Source: Geodermatophilus obscurus
Lineage (GTDB): Bacteria > Actinomycetota > Actinomycetes > Mycobacteriales > Geodermatophilaceae
Assembly: GCF_900143215.1 (NCBI RefSeq)
Contig: NZ_FRDM01000026.1
Coordinates: forward strand, 1 to 53,803
Length of the DNA stretch: 53,803 nt
Reading direction: 5' to 3'
In this document: positions 1 to 7,034 of the stretch, one piece after another
Layout: every line of letters starts with the position of its first letter
How positions within the stretch are numbered: position 1 is the first letter of the stretch
Notes under the pieces: model-generated
Databases searched by the model: none
What the model saw: the letters and a program-made list of their open reading frames with translations, nothing else
Told to the model about the DNA's origin: nothing
Made by a program: the position numbers and the translations under genes

Positions 1-444
1 GTCGCGGACGTCGCGGACGTCGGTCACCCGCTCGGCCATGAGCCCGCCGAGGCTGGTGAACAGGTCGACGAACTGCTGGGCGGCCTGCACGGTCGCGACG
101 GCGGCGGGCGCGCCGGCGTCGATCCGCTGCTCCACCGACGACAGCAGGCCGCGGTCGCGGGCCAGTCCGGCGGTGGTGGCCAGCACCTCCGCGCTCACCC
201 CGGTCGCCGCGCCCGCGCGCTCGGCGAGCCGGTCGGCCACCACGCCGGCGGCCGCCGCGAAGCGCTCCTTCTCCCCCGCGCGCTCCTCCTCGGCGACCAC
301 GGCGCCGTCGTCGGACGGCAGCAGGACCGTGCCCGACGGGCGGACGACCGGACCCCAGGCGACCCCGGGGACGACGGGCGTGCCGGGTAGCACCACCGGG
401 CCGGCGGTCGACGGGGCGGCAGTTCCGGGAGCGTGGGTGGTCAT
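1..444 (-). CDS. ptsI: PTS Enzyme I (PEP-protein phosphotransferase), N-terminal part
   Basis: The first 148 residues are inside the window and the gene runs off the left edge. Enzyme I takes phosphate from PEP and passes it to HPr. The translation begins MTTHAPGTAAPSTAGP, followed by GTPVVPGVAWGPVV, which matches the family N-terminal G-x-P-x-x-P-G-x-A-x-G-P element. The helical HPr-binding segment follows, including LARDRGLLSSVEQRI and AVQQF/LGGLMAER-like helices. The catalytic His lies beyond the edge. The gene is divergent from fruR-fruK-fruA-ptsH, so the locus carries Enzyme I, HPr and the fructose permease together. The last codons shown come from a small tandem GTCGCGGAC repeat coding for VRD units. 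Confidence 0.9.
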   Translation of the reverse strand, partial: MTTHAPGTAAPSTAGPVVLPGTPVVPGVAWGPVVRPSGTVLLPSDDGAVVAEEERAGEKERFAAAAGVVADRLAERAGAATGVSAEVLATTAGLARDRGLLSSVEQRIDAGAPAAVATVQAAQQFVDLFTSLGGLMAERVTDVRDVRD

Positions 445-507
445 GGCTACCTCGCACGGGTCAGGGTGGGACGCGACTACGGCTATGACCAGAGTCACGA
501 ATGGGTG

Positions 508-536
508 TTGACTTGTCAACGGATCACACGTAGAAC
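508..536 (+). promoter_or_regulatory. sigma70-type promoter for fruR operon
   Basis: TTGACT (508-513) and TAGAAC (531-536) are separated by exactly 17 bp, 68 bp upstream of the chosen fruR start. The -35 sits in the dyad GTTGAC-TT-GTCAAC (507-520). The reverse strand of that dyad carries TTGACA (519-514), usable as a -35 for the divergent ptsI gene, although no good -10 follows it at 17 bp. This is a sequence reading only. Confidence 0.55.
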
Positions 537-566
537 AACAGCAACACAACACCAAGCCAACACAAC
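532..566 (+). promoter_or_regulatory. Candidate FruR (DeoR-type) operator, repeated CAACACAAC
   Basis: The 9-mer CAACACAAC occurs at 542-550 and 558-566 (16-bp period), and a related AGAACAACA lies just upstream at 532-540. Such A/C-rich direct repeats are typical of DeoR-family operators. They lie directly downstream of the -10 box, where a bound repressor would block the fru operon, which fits autoregulation released by fructose-1-phosphate. Confidence 0.5.
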
Positions 567-603
567 CGGGCACCCGGTGTGGGCCACGGCAGGGAGGTGG
601 GAC

Positions 604-1371
604 GTGTACGCGGAGGAACGTCAGCAGACGATCGCCGGACTGGTCGCCGACCGCGGCCGGGTGTCGGTGGCCGCCCTGGCCGAGGAGTTCGGGGTCACCA
701 CCGAGACGGTGCGCCGCGACCTCGCCGTCCTCGAGCGTGCGGGGATGCTGCGCCGCGTGCACGGTGGTGCCGTGCCGGCCGGCGCGCTTGCCTACGTGGA
801 GACCGCGCTCGCCGAGCGGCACGGCACCCGCAGCGAGCAGAAGCGCAAGATCGCCGCCGCCGCGCTGGACCTGCTGCCCGGCACCGGCGGCAGCCTGCTG
901 CTCGACGGCGGCAGCTCCGTCGCCGCGCTGGCCGAGGTCCTCCCCGCCGACCGCCGACTCCTGGTGGCCACCCACTCGGTGCCGCTCGCCGCCCGGCTGG
1001 CCGTCGCCCCCGGTGTCGACCTGCACGTGCTCGGCGGGCGGGTCCGCGGGATCACCCAGTGCGCGGTCGGTGAGCGGACCGTCTCCACCCTGGCCGACCT
1101 GCGGGCCGACGTGGCCTTCCTGGGCACCAACGGCCTCACCCCCGAGTACGGCTTCACCACGCCCGACGAGGCGGAGGCCTCGGTGAAGCGGGCGATGATC
1201 CGCGCCGGGCAGAAGGTGGTCGTGCTCGCCGACAGCAGCAAGTTCGGCCGGGAGCACCTGGTCCGTTTCGCCACGTCGGCCGACGTCGACGTCCTGGTCA
1301 CCGACGCCGAGGCCGCACCGGCCGACCTCGCCCGTCTCGAGGACGCCGGGATCGAGGTCGTGGTCGCATGA
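604..1371 (+). CDS. fruR: DeoR-family transcriptional repressor of fructose operon
   Basis: The 255-residue regulator has an N-terminal DeoR winged HTH (about residues 1-57: [27 protein letters not shown] then TTETVRRDLAVLERAG). A DeoRC sensor domain follows (about 75-230), with the LLLDGGSS and LADSSKFGR elements that bind phosphorylated sugars. GTG 604 was chosen because GGGAGG lies just upstream and the protein then begins at the HTH; earlier in-frame starts add unrelated sequence across the operator. The stop overlaps the fruK start (ATGA). Its position heading a 1-phosphofructokinase/EII-Fru operon makes F1P the likely inducer. Confidence 0.88.
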   Translation: MYAEERQQTIAGLVADRGRVSVAALAEEFGVTTETVRRDLAVLERAGMLRRVHGGAVPAGALAYVETALAERHGTRSEQKRKIAAAALDLLPGTGGSLLLDGGSSVAALAEVLPADRRLLVATHSVPLAARLAVAPGVDLHVLGGRVRGITQCAVGERTVSTLADLRADVAFLGTNGLTPEYGFTTPDEAEASVKRAMIRAGQKVVVLADSSKFGREHLVRFATSADVDVLVTDAEAAPADLARLEDAGIEVVVA

Positions 1372-2414
1372 GCGGGCGCACGAGTGGCCGCGTCGTCACC
1401 CTCACCGCCAACCCCAGCCTGGACCGGACGCTCTCGTTGCCCGGCCCGCTCGTGCGCGGCGGCGTGGCCCGCCTGGCGCCGAGCTCCACCGAGCCGGGCG
1501 GGAAGGGCGTCAACGTCGCCCGCGCGGTCGCCGCCGCCGGCGGGGACGTCGTCACCGTGCTGCCCGCAGCCGACGACGACCCGATCGTCCGGGCGCTGCG
1601 GGCGCTGGACCTGCCGATGGCCACCGTCCCGATCGTCACGCCGGTGCGCACCAACTACACGCTGGCCGAGCCCGACGGCACCACCACCAAGCTCAACGAG
1701 CCCGGCGCCGCGCTGGACGACGAGGCCCGGGGCGCGCTGACGATCGCGATGCACCAGCACGCCGAAGGCGCCCAGTGGGTGGTGCTCTCCGGCTCGCTGC
1801 CGCCCGGCACGCCGCTGGACTGGTACGCCGACCTGGTCCGCTCGCTGCGGGACACCGGCGCGAGGATCGCCGTCGACACCTCCGAGGCGCCGCTGCTGGC
1901 GCTGCTGGCCGCCGGCCCCGACGCCGCGCCGGACCTGCTCAAGCCCAACTCCGAGGAGCTCGCCCAGCTCTCCGGGGTGCCCGAGGCCCACCTCACCGCC
2001 AACCGCGCCACCGCCCTGGCCGCCGTCGACACGCTGCACGCGCGCGGCGTGGCCGAGGTGCTGCTGACCCTCGGCGCCGACGGCGCGCTGCTGTCCTGCG
2101 CCGAGGGCGTCTGGGCGGCCACCCCGCCGCGGATCGCCGTCCGCAGCACCGTCGGCGCCGGCGACTGCAGCCTGGCCGGCCACCTGCTGGCCGACCTGGC
2201 CGGCGCCGGGCCGGCCGAGCGGCTGCGCAGCGCCGTCGCGTACGGCGCGGCCAGCGCCTCGCTGCCCGGTTCCGCCGTCCCCACACCCGAGGAGGTGGCC
2301 GCCCTCGACGTCGAGGTCACCACCGTCCGGACCGAGGGCCTGCCCAGCAGCACCACCGCACCGCCCGTCACATGGAGCACCACCGTCCCGGCCGCCGGCC
2401 GCGACGTCCGCTGA
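1368..2414 (+). CDS. fruK: 1-phosphofructokinase
   Basis: A PfkB/ribokinase-fold kinase of 348 residues, predicted to turn fructose-1-phosphate plus ATP into fructose-1,6-bisphosphate. Visible motifs are LTANPSLDRT at the N-terminus, GGKGVNVARA (44-53) for substrate contact, LKPNSEEL (191-198), and TVGAGDC (261-267) with the catalytic Asp266 in the PfkB signature 2. The Thr/Asn pattern near 95 (RTNYTL) is typical of 1-PFK. It overlaps fruR by four bases (ATGA) and precedes fruA by 18 bp, so it is operonic. The C-terminal 40 residues are Pro/Thr-rich and probably not part of the fold. Confidence 0.92.
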   Translation: MSGRTSGRVVTLTANPSLDRTLSLPGPLVRGGVARLAPSSTEPGGKGVNVARAVAAAGGDVVTVLPAADDDPIVRALRALDLPMATVPIVTPVRTNYTLAEPDGTTTKLNEPGAALDDEARGALTIAMHQHAEGAQWVVLSGSLPPGTPLDWYADLVRSLRDTGARIAVDTSEAPLLALLAAGPDAAPDLLKPNSEELAQLSGVPEAHLTANRATALAAVDTLHARGVAEVLLTLGADGALLSCAEGVWAATPPRIAVRSTVGAGDCSLAGHLLADLAGAGPAERLRSAVAYGAASASLPGSAVPTPEEVAALDVEVTTVRTEGLPSSTTAPPVTWSTTVPAAGRDVR

Positions 2415-2432
2415 CCACCCGGAGTGTGGGCC

Positions 2433-4571
2433 ATGCCCGACCTGATCACCCCTGACCTGGTGGCGCTCGACGCCGACCTGGGTTCCGACAAGACCACGGT
2501 GGTGCGCCGTCTCGCCGGCCTCGTCGCCGGCGCCGGGCGGGCCACCGGAGCCGACGCCCTCGCCGACGACGCCCTGGCCCGCGAGGCGCAGGCCGCGACC
2601 GGGCTGCCCGGCGGCATCGCGATCCCGCACTGCCGCTCGGCCGCGGTCACCGAGGCCTCGCTGGCCTTCGCGCGGCTCGACCCGAAGGTCGACTTCGGTG
2701 CCCCCGACGGCCCCGCGGACCTGGTGTTCCTCATCGCGGCACCGGCGCACGGCGACGCCGACCACCTCACGCTGCTGACCGCGCTGGCCCGGGCGCTGGT
2801 GCGGCCGGAGTTCGTGGCCTCGCTGCGTGCGGCGGGCTCCCCGGCCGACGTCGTGCGCCTGGTGCAGGAGGTCGTCGCCCCCGAGCCGGCGCCCGCCGGC
2901 GCGCCCGCGGCGTCCGGCTCCTCGAGCGCCGCGACCGCTGCCACCCCCGCCGCCGCGCCGGCCGCCGACACCTCCACCACCGGCGCCCGCCGCAGCGTGG
3001 TCGTCGTCAGCGCCTGCCCGACCGGCATCGCGCACACCTACATGGCCGCCGACAAGCTCACCGCCGCCGCCGAGACCGCCGGGGTCGACGTGCACGTCGA
3101 GACCCAGGGCTCCTCCGGCTCCACCCCGCTGGACCCGGCCGTCATCCGGAACGCCGACGCGGTCATCTTCGCCGTGGACGTGGGCGTCCGGGACCGGGAC
3201 CGGTTCGCCGGCAAGCCGCTCGTCCAGTCCGGCACCAAGCGGGCGATCAACGAGCCGGACGTGATGATCCGCGAGGCCCTGGCCGCCGCGGACGACCCGA
3301 ACGCGCGCCGGGTGCCCGGGGGTGCCGGTGGCTCGGCCGAGCCCGCCGCCGCCACGGGCGACCGGCCGGGCGCGGGCACGGAGATCCGCCGCTGGCTGCT
3401 CACCGGCGTCAGCTACATGATCCCGTTCGTCGCCGCCGGCGGTCTGCTCATCGCCCTGGGCTTCCTGTTCGGTGGCTACCAGATCGTCAACTCGGACCCG
3501 ACCTCGGCCGACGGCAACAGCTTCGCGCTGAGCTGGGTGCTGAACAACTCCCTGTTCGACCTGCCGACGGCCGAGCCCCTCGAGGGCCTCAACGACGGCT
3601 TCTGGGGCTACCTGGGCGCGGTCTGCACCGTGCTGGGTCAGGCCGCGTTCGGGTTCCTCGTCCCCGCACTGGCCGGCTACATCGCCTACGCGATCGCCGA
3701 CCGCCCGGGCATCGTCCCCGGCTTCGTCGTCGGCGCGGTGTCCTTCACGCTCAACGCCGGCTTCCTCGGCGGCCTGGTCGGCGGCATCATCGCCGGGTTC
3801 GCCGCGCTGTGGATCAGCCGCTGGAAGCTGCCTGCCGGGGTCCGTGGCCTGCAGCCGGTCGTGATCATCCCGCTGCTCGCGACGCTGATCTCCAGCGGCC
3901 TCATGGCCGTCGTCCTCGCTCGGCCGCTGGCCGCCGCCCTCAGCGGCCTGGGCAACTGGCTCACCGGCCTGACCGGCACCTCGGCGGCCCTGCTCGGCAT
4001 CATCCTCGGCCTGATGATGTGCTTCGACCTCGGCGGCCCGGTGAACAAGGCGGCCTACGTCTTCGCCACCACCGGCCTCACCGCCGCGGCCACCGGCGCT
4101 CCGCTGATCATCATGGCCACGGTCATGGCAGCCGGCATGGTGCCGCCGCTGGCGATGGCGCTCAGCACGGCCATCCGCCCGAAGCTCTACACCCCCGCCG
4201 AGCGGGATCAAGGCAAGGCCGCCTGGCTCCTCGGCGCCTCGTTCATCTCCGAGGGCGCCATCCCGTTCGCCGCGGCCGACCCGCTACGGGTCCTCCCGTC
4301 GATGATGCTGGGTGGCGCGACCACCGGCGCCATCGTGGCTGCGGCCGGTGTCGAGCTGCGGGCCCCGCACGGTGGCATCTTCGTGTTCTTCGCGATCACC
4401 GGTCTCCTGTGGTTCGTCATCGGGATCCTCGCCGGCACGGTGGTGGGCGCGATCGCGGTCACCATCGCGAAGAGCATCGGCCGGCCGAAGGCCGAGGCCG
4501 TGCCGGAGGACGCCGTCGACATGGCCCACGCGCACAACGCCGCCCCGGTCACCCAGCCGGCTCGGGCCTGA
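2433..4571 (+). CDS. fruA: PTS fructose transporter, fused EIIA-EIIB-EIIC
   Basis: The 712-residue fused permease imports fructose and phosphorylates it at C1. EIIA lies at about 1-145, with the phospho-accepting His66 in GIAIPHCR. An Ala/Pro linker follows. EIIB lies at about 187-285, with Cys195 in VVVSACPTGIAHTYMAA. EIIC from about 320 onward has some nine membrane segments and the GGPVNKAAY loop. ATG 2433 was chosen over GTG 2424 because GGAG (2421-2424) lies 8 bp before the ATG. The EIIA-B-C order is the actinobacterial form. The phosphate donor is the HPr encoded next door. Confidence 0.93.
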   Translation: MPDLITPDLVALDADLGSDKTTVVRRLAGLVAGAGRATGADALADDALAREAQAATGLPGGIAIPHCRSAAVTEASLAFARLDPKVDFGAPDGPADLVFLIAAPAHGDADHLTLLTALARALVRPEFVASLRAAGSPADVVRLVQEVVAPEPAPAGAPAASGSSSAATAATPAAAPAADTSTTGARRSVVVVSACPTGIAHTYMAADKLTAAAETAGVDVHVETQGSSGSTPLDPAVIRNADAVIFAVDVGVRDRDRFAGKPLVQSGTKRAINEPDVMIREALAAADDPNARRVPGGAGGSAEPAAATGDRPGAGTEIRRWLLTGVSYMIPFVAAGGLLIALGFLFGGYQIVNSDPTSADGNSFALSWVLNNSLFDLPTAEPLEGLNDGFWGYLGAVCTVLGQAAFGFLVPALAGYIAYAIADRPGIVPGFVVGAVSFTLNAGFLGGLVGGIIAGFAALWISRWKLPAGVRGLQPVVIIPLLATLISSGLMAVVLARPLAAALSGLGNWLTGLTGTSAALLGIILGLMMCFDLGGPVNKAAYVFATTGLTAAATGAPLIIMATVMAAGMVPPLAMALSTAIRPKLYTPAERDQGKAAWLLGASFISEGAIPFAAADPLRVLPSMMLGGATTGAIVAAAGVELRAPHGGIFVFFAITGLLWFVIGILAGTVVGAIAVTIAKSIGRPKAEAVPEDAVDMAHAHNAAPVTQPARA

Positions 4572-4620
4572 CCCAGCAGGCTGTAGCCGACCGCCCGTCC
4601 CCGAAGCGAGGGAGAACCCC

Positions 4621-4881
4621 ATGCCCAGTCAGACCGTCACCGTCGGCTCCCGGGTCGGGCTGCATGCCCGGCCGGCGGCCCTCATCGCCGAGGCCGTCGG
4701 CAAGGCCGGGACGCCGGTCACGCTGGCCACGCCCGGGGGCAACCCGGTGGACGCCGGGTCGCCGCTGATGATCATGACGCTCGGCGCGAAGCAGGGGACG
4801 GAGGTCGTCGTGAGCAGCGACGACCCCGCCGTCCTCCAGCAGATCGCGGGCCTGGTCGCCCAGGACCTCGACGCCGAGTGA
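4621..4881 (+). CDS. ptsH: HPr phosphocarrier protein
   Basis: The 86-residue HPr relays phosphate from Enzyme I to EIIA. The active-site motif GLHARPA places the phosphorylated His at residue 15. The regulatory-serine region reads SPLMIMTLGAKQGTEV, with Ser47 in the usual position though in an atypical context. A good ribosome site (GAGGGAGA) precedes ATG 4621. It lies 49 bp after fruA and closes the operon ahead of a strong terminator hairpin. Confidence 0.93.
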   Translation: MPSQTVTVGSRVGLHARPAALIAEAVGKAGTPVTLATPGGNPVDAGSPLMIMTLGAKQGTEVVVSSDDPAVLQQIAGLVAQDLDAE

Positions 4882-4934
4882 AGGCCCGCCCTCCGCAAGC
4901 GCAGCGCGGGCCCTGACGGGCGGCCACCACAGAC

Positions 4935-4973
4935 GACGGCGCCCGTCCCCTGGAGAAGGGGGCGGGCGCCGTC
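4935..4973. terminator. Strong hairpin terminator after ptsH
   Basis: GACGGCGCCCGTCCCC (4935-4950) pairs with GGGGGCGGGCGCCGTC (4958-4973) with a single mismatch and a 7-nt loop. There is no T-tract, as is common in actinobacteria. It lies between convergent ptsH and the SRPBCC gene, so it may serve both strands. Confidence 0.75.
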
Positions 4974-5035
4974 CTGGTGAGGTGCTGGAACGGCCCCCTC
5001 GCGGGGCCCCGCCGCCGGCCCCGTCCCGAGGCTCC

Positions 5036-5092
5036 GGCCCCGTCCCGGGTCCCGCCCCGAGCTTGCGAGGGGTGGGGAGGACGGGGTCCTTC
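5036..5092 (-). repeat. Directional 3'-end GC hairpin repeat, copy A
   Basis: On the minus strand this reads AAGGACCCCGTCCTCCCC, then ACCCCTCGC, then GCTCGGGGCGGGAC and GGGACGGGGCC. It folds as an outer stem (GGACCCCGTCC with GGACGGGG) around an inner CCCCACCCC/GGGGCGGG stem. It lies downstream of the minus-strand SRPBCC gene. A partial second unit with GACGGGGTCCTTCC is at 5109-5122. The remainder of 4974-5145 shows nothing else. Confidence 0.75.
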
Positions 5093-5145
5093 TCCGAGGG
5101 ATGAGGCGGACGGGGTCCTTCCGCGGTGGGGCGAGGCGGCCTCTC

Positions 5146-5613
5146 TCAGGCCTGGTCGGGGCGCGGGACGTCGCCGCGCCAGGCGCCGGTCTCGGTGCCG
5201 CGGCTCTCGATGAACTCCTTGAACCGCTTGGCATCGGCCTTGACCTGCCGGTCGTCGAAACCGAGCGCCGCGCCGGCCTTCTCCACGATGCCGGTCGGCT
5301 CCCAGTCGATCTGGATCATCACGCGGGTCTTGTTGTCGTCGAGGCGGTGGAAGGTGACCACCCCGGCGTGCTTGGCGTCACCGCCGGTGCTGGTCCAGGC
5401 CACCCGCTCCTCGGGGTGCTGCTCGGTGATCTCGGCATCGAACTCGCGCTTGACGCCGTCGATGTTGGTCACCCAGTGGGTGCGCGTCTCGTCGAGCTGC
5501 GTGATCCGCTCGACCCCGCCCATGAACTGGGGGAAGGACTCGAACTGCGTCCACTGGTCGTAGGCCACCCGGATGGGGACGTCGACGTCGACGGATTCCT
5601 GCACGCTGGCCAC
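5146..5613 (-). CDS. SRPBCC (START-like) family protein
   Basis: A 155-residue protein of the polyketide-cyclase/dehydrase-like SRPBCC superfamily, beginning MASVQESVDVDVPIRVAYDQWTQFESFPQFM. That start matches the first strand and helix of the fold, and the central WVTNIDGVKREFDAEIT and WTSTGGDAKHAGVVTFH segments follow. It is cytosolic, with no signal peptide. The fold binds hydrophobic ligands, but no substrate can be named. The gene is alone on the minus strand, flanked by copies A and B of the 3'-end repeat. Confidence 0.8.
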   Translation of the reverse strand: MASVQESVDVDVPIRVAYDQWTQFESFPQFMGGVERITQLDETRTHWVTNIDGVKREFDAEITEQHPEERVAWTSTGGDAKHAGVVTFHRLDDNKTRVMIQIDWEPTGIVEKAGAALGFDDRQVKADAKRFKEFIESRGTETGAWRGDVPRPDQA

Positions 5614-5644
5614 GTTGGCCTCCTCAGCTCGGGTCCTCGGGTGT

Positions 5645-5703
5645 GGCTCCGCTGCAGGGCCCCGCCCCGAGCTCGCGAGGGGTGGGGGGCAGCGGGGTCC
5701 TTC
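5645..5703 (-). repeat. Directional 3'-end GC hairpin repeat, copy B
   Basis: On the minus strand it reads AAGGACCCCGCTGCC, then the CCCCACCCCTCGC and GAGCTCGGGGCGGGG core, ending near CTGCAGC. It lies downstream of the AGE-family gene in that gene's coding orientation, 75 bp from its stop. Confidence 0.7.
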
Positions 5704-5778
5704 GACTACCCGGCGTCGCCGGGCAGGACACCTGCCTCGCCCCGGGTCACCGCAGCGCGGCCGCTGCGGCTGGCGGCG

Positions 5779-6948
5779 TCATCGCAGGCTCGCCGCCACG
5801 CTCCCGCGCACCGGGCGGCCGGGGAGCAGCAGCGCCTGCGCCAGGTGGTAGGCGTCGGGCTGCCCGTCCCAGGTGCCTGCGGCGACCGCGCCCTCCGGCG
5901 TCAGCTCGTGGTGCCAGCTGCCGGTCGCCGGATCGGCGAAGCGGGCCTCGCCGTGCGCCCACCAGTGGTCGCTCAGGGAGCGGTAGGCGGCCTCGCCGGT
6001 GACGGCGGCCAGCGTCCCCGCCGCGGCGACCGCCTCGCACAGCACCCAGTGCATGCGCTGCGACACGACCGGCCGGTCGTCCCAGTCCAGCGTGTACGGG
6101 AAGCCGTCGTGCCCGTCGGCGGCCCAGCCGCGCGAGGCCGCCGCGGCGAAGAGCGCCGTCGCGTCCTCGACCAGCCAGGTGGGCGGGTCGGGGGTCGCGG
6201 CCCGCGCGTGCAGGGCGAGCCGGGCCCACTCGAACTGGTGCCCGATGGTCACGCCGTACGGGCGGAACGGGTGCGCCGGCTCGTCGCGGTTGTACTCGAG
6301 CAGCGGCTGCCACCCGGCGGTGAAGTGCTCGGGCAGCCGCCAGTCCCGCTCCCGCGCCCAGCCGTGCACCACCCGCTCGACGGTGCGCACCGCCTGCGCC
6401 CGCAACCGCGCCGCGCGCGGATCGCCGTCCCCGAGGGCGTCGGCGGCGGCGAGGGAGGCCTCGACGCCGTGCATGTTGGCGTTGGCGCCGCGGTAGTCCG
6501 ACAGCCTCGTCCAGCCGGCGTCCCACTCCTCCACCGCCAGGCCCTCGGCGTCGTCCCAGAACCGGGCCTGCCAGACGTCGAGCGCCTCGTCGAGGAGCTC
6601 ACGCCCGCCGGGTGCGCCGGCGGTGGCAGCCGTGGCCCCGGCCAGGACGACGAAGGCGTGCACGTACGCGGCCTTGGTGTCGTCGGCGGTCGAGGCGCAC
6701 CAGCCGCCGTGCGCGGCGTCGTGCAGCGGCCCGCCGGCCAGCGCCCGCACCCCGTGCCGGATCAGTTCGTCCCAGCCGCTCCGGCCGCTCAGCCGGGCGA
6801 GCCCGAAGACGTGCGTCATGCGGGCGACGATCCAGGTCTCCTGGCCGCGCTCGGGCCGCACCCGCCCGTCGTCCCCGAGGTAGCCGAAGCCGCCCTCGGG
6901 CAACCGGGAACGAGCGGCGAAGTCCAGCAGCCGGTCGAGGTCGGTCAC
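5779..6948 (-). CDS. AGE-family epimerase/isomerase
   Basis: A 389-residue member of the N-acylglucosamine 2-epimerase ((alpha/alpha)6 barrel) family. Characteristic stretches are RGQETWIVARMTHVFGLA, HGGWCAS, EWDAGWTRLSDYRGANANMHGVEA, GVTIGHQFEWARL and DGFPYTLDWDDRPV. These carry the conserved Arg/His/Glu pocket residues. The likely activity is isomerisation or epimerisation of a free sugar (mannose, sulfoquinovose or N-acylglucosamine type); the exact substrate is not readable. GTG 6948 was chosen for GAGGGGAG seven bases upstream. A long inverted repeat separates it from the upstream E2 gene, so it probably has its own transcript. Confidence 0.82.
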   Translation of the reverse strand: MTDLDRLLDFAARSRLPEGGFGYLGDDGRVRPERGQETWIVARMTHVFGLARLSGRSGWDELIRHGVRALAGGPLHDAAHGGWCASTADDTKAAYVHAFVVLAGATAATAGAPGGRELLDEALDVWQARFWDDAEGLAVEEWDAGWTRLSDYRGANANMHGVEASLAAADALGDGDPRAARLRAQAVRTVERVVHGWARERDWRLPEHFTAGWQPLLEYNRDEPAHPFRPYGVTIGHQFEWARLALHARAATPDPPTWLVEDATALFAAAASRGWAADGHDGFPYTLDWDDRPVVSQRMHWVLCEAVAAAGTLAAVTGEAAYRSLSDHWWAHGEARFADPATGSWHHELTPEGAVAAGTWDGQPDAYHLAQALLLPGRPVRGSVAASLR

Positions 6949-6960
6949 GTCAACGCTCCC

Positions 6961-7033
6961 CTCGCGACGATCATGGCGTCGCGACCACATCCTGAACCGG
7001 ATCGGTGGTCACGGCGCCATGATCGTCGGCGAG
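6961..7033. terminator. Long inverted repeat between E2 gene and AGE epimerase
   Basis: The arms 6961-6988 and 7005-7033 are nearly complementary. Both contain GACGATCATGGCG, and the right arm has one extra base and a few mismatches; the loop is 16 nt. It starts just after the E2 stop and ends 12 bp before the epimerase start, so it can act as terminator or attenuator for the bkd operon. Confidence 0.65.
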
Positions 7034-7034
7034 T

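Noticed and set aside
1..24. Tandem GTCGCGGAC repeat at the left edge as a repeat element
   Set aside because: It lies in frame in the ptsI coding region (VRD units) and is too short to call an independent repeat.
792..4211. Very long open frame on the minus strand across the fructose operon
   Set aside because: It is antisense to fruR-fruK-fruA, with a composition dominated by Gly, Arg and Gln and no domain pattern; the plus-strand genes are clear family members.
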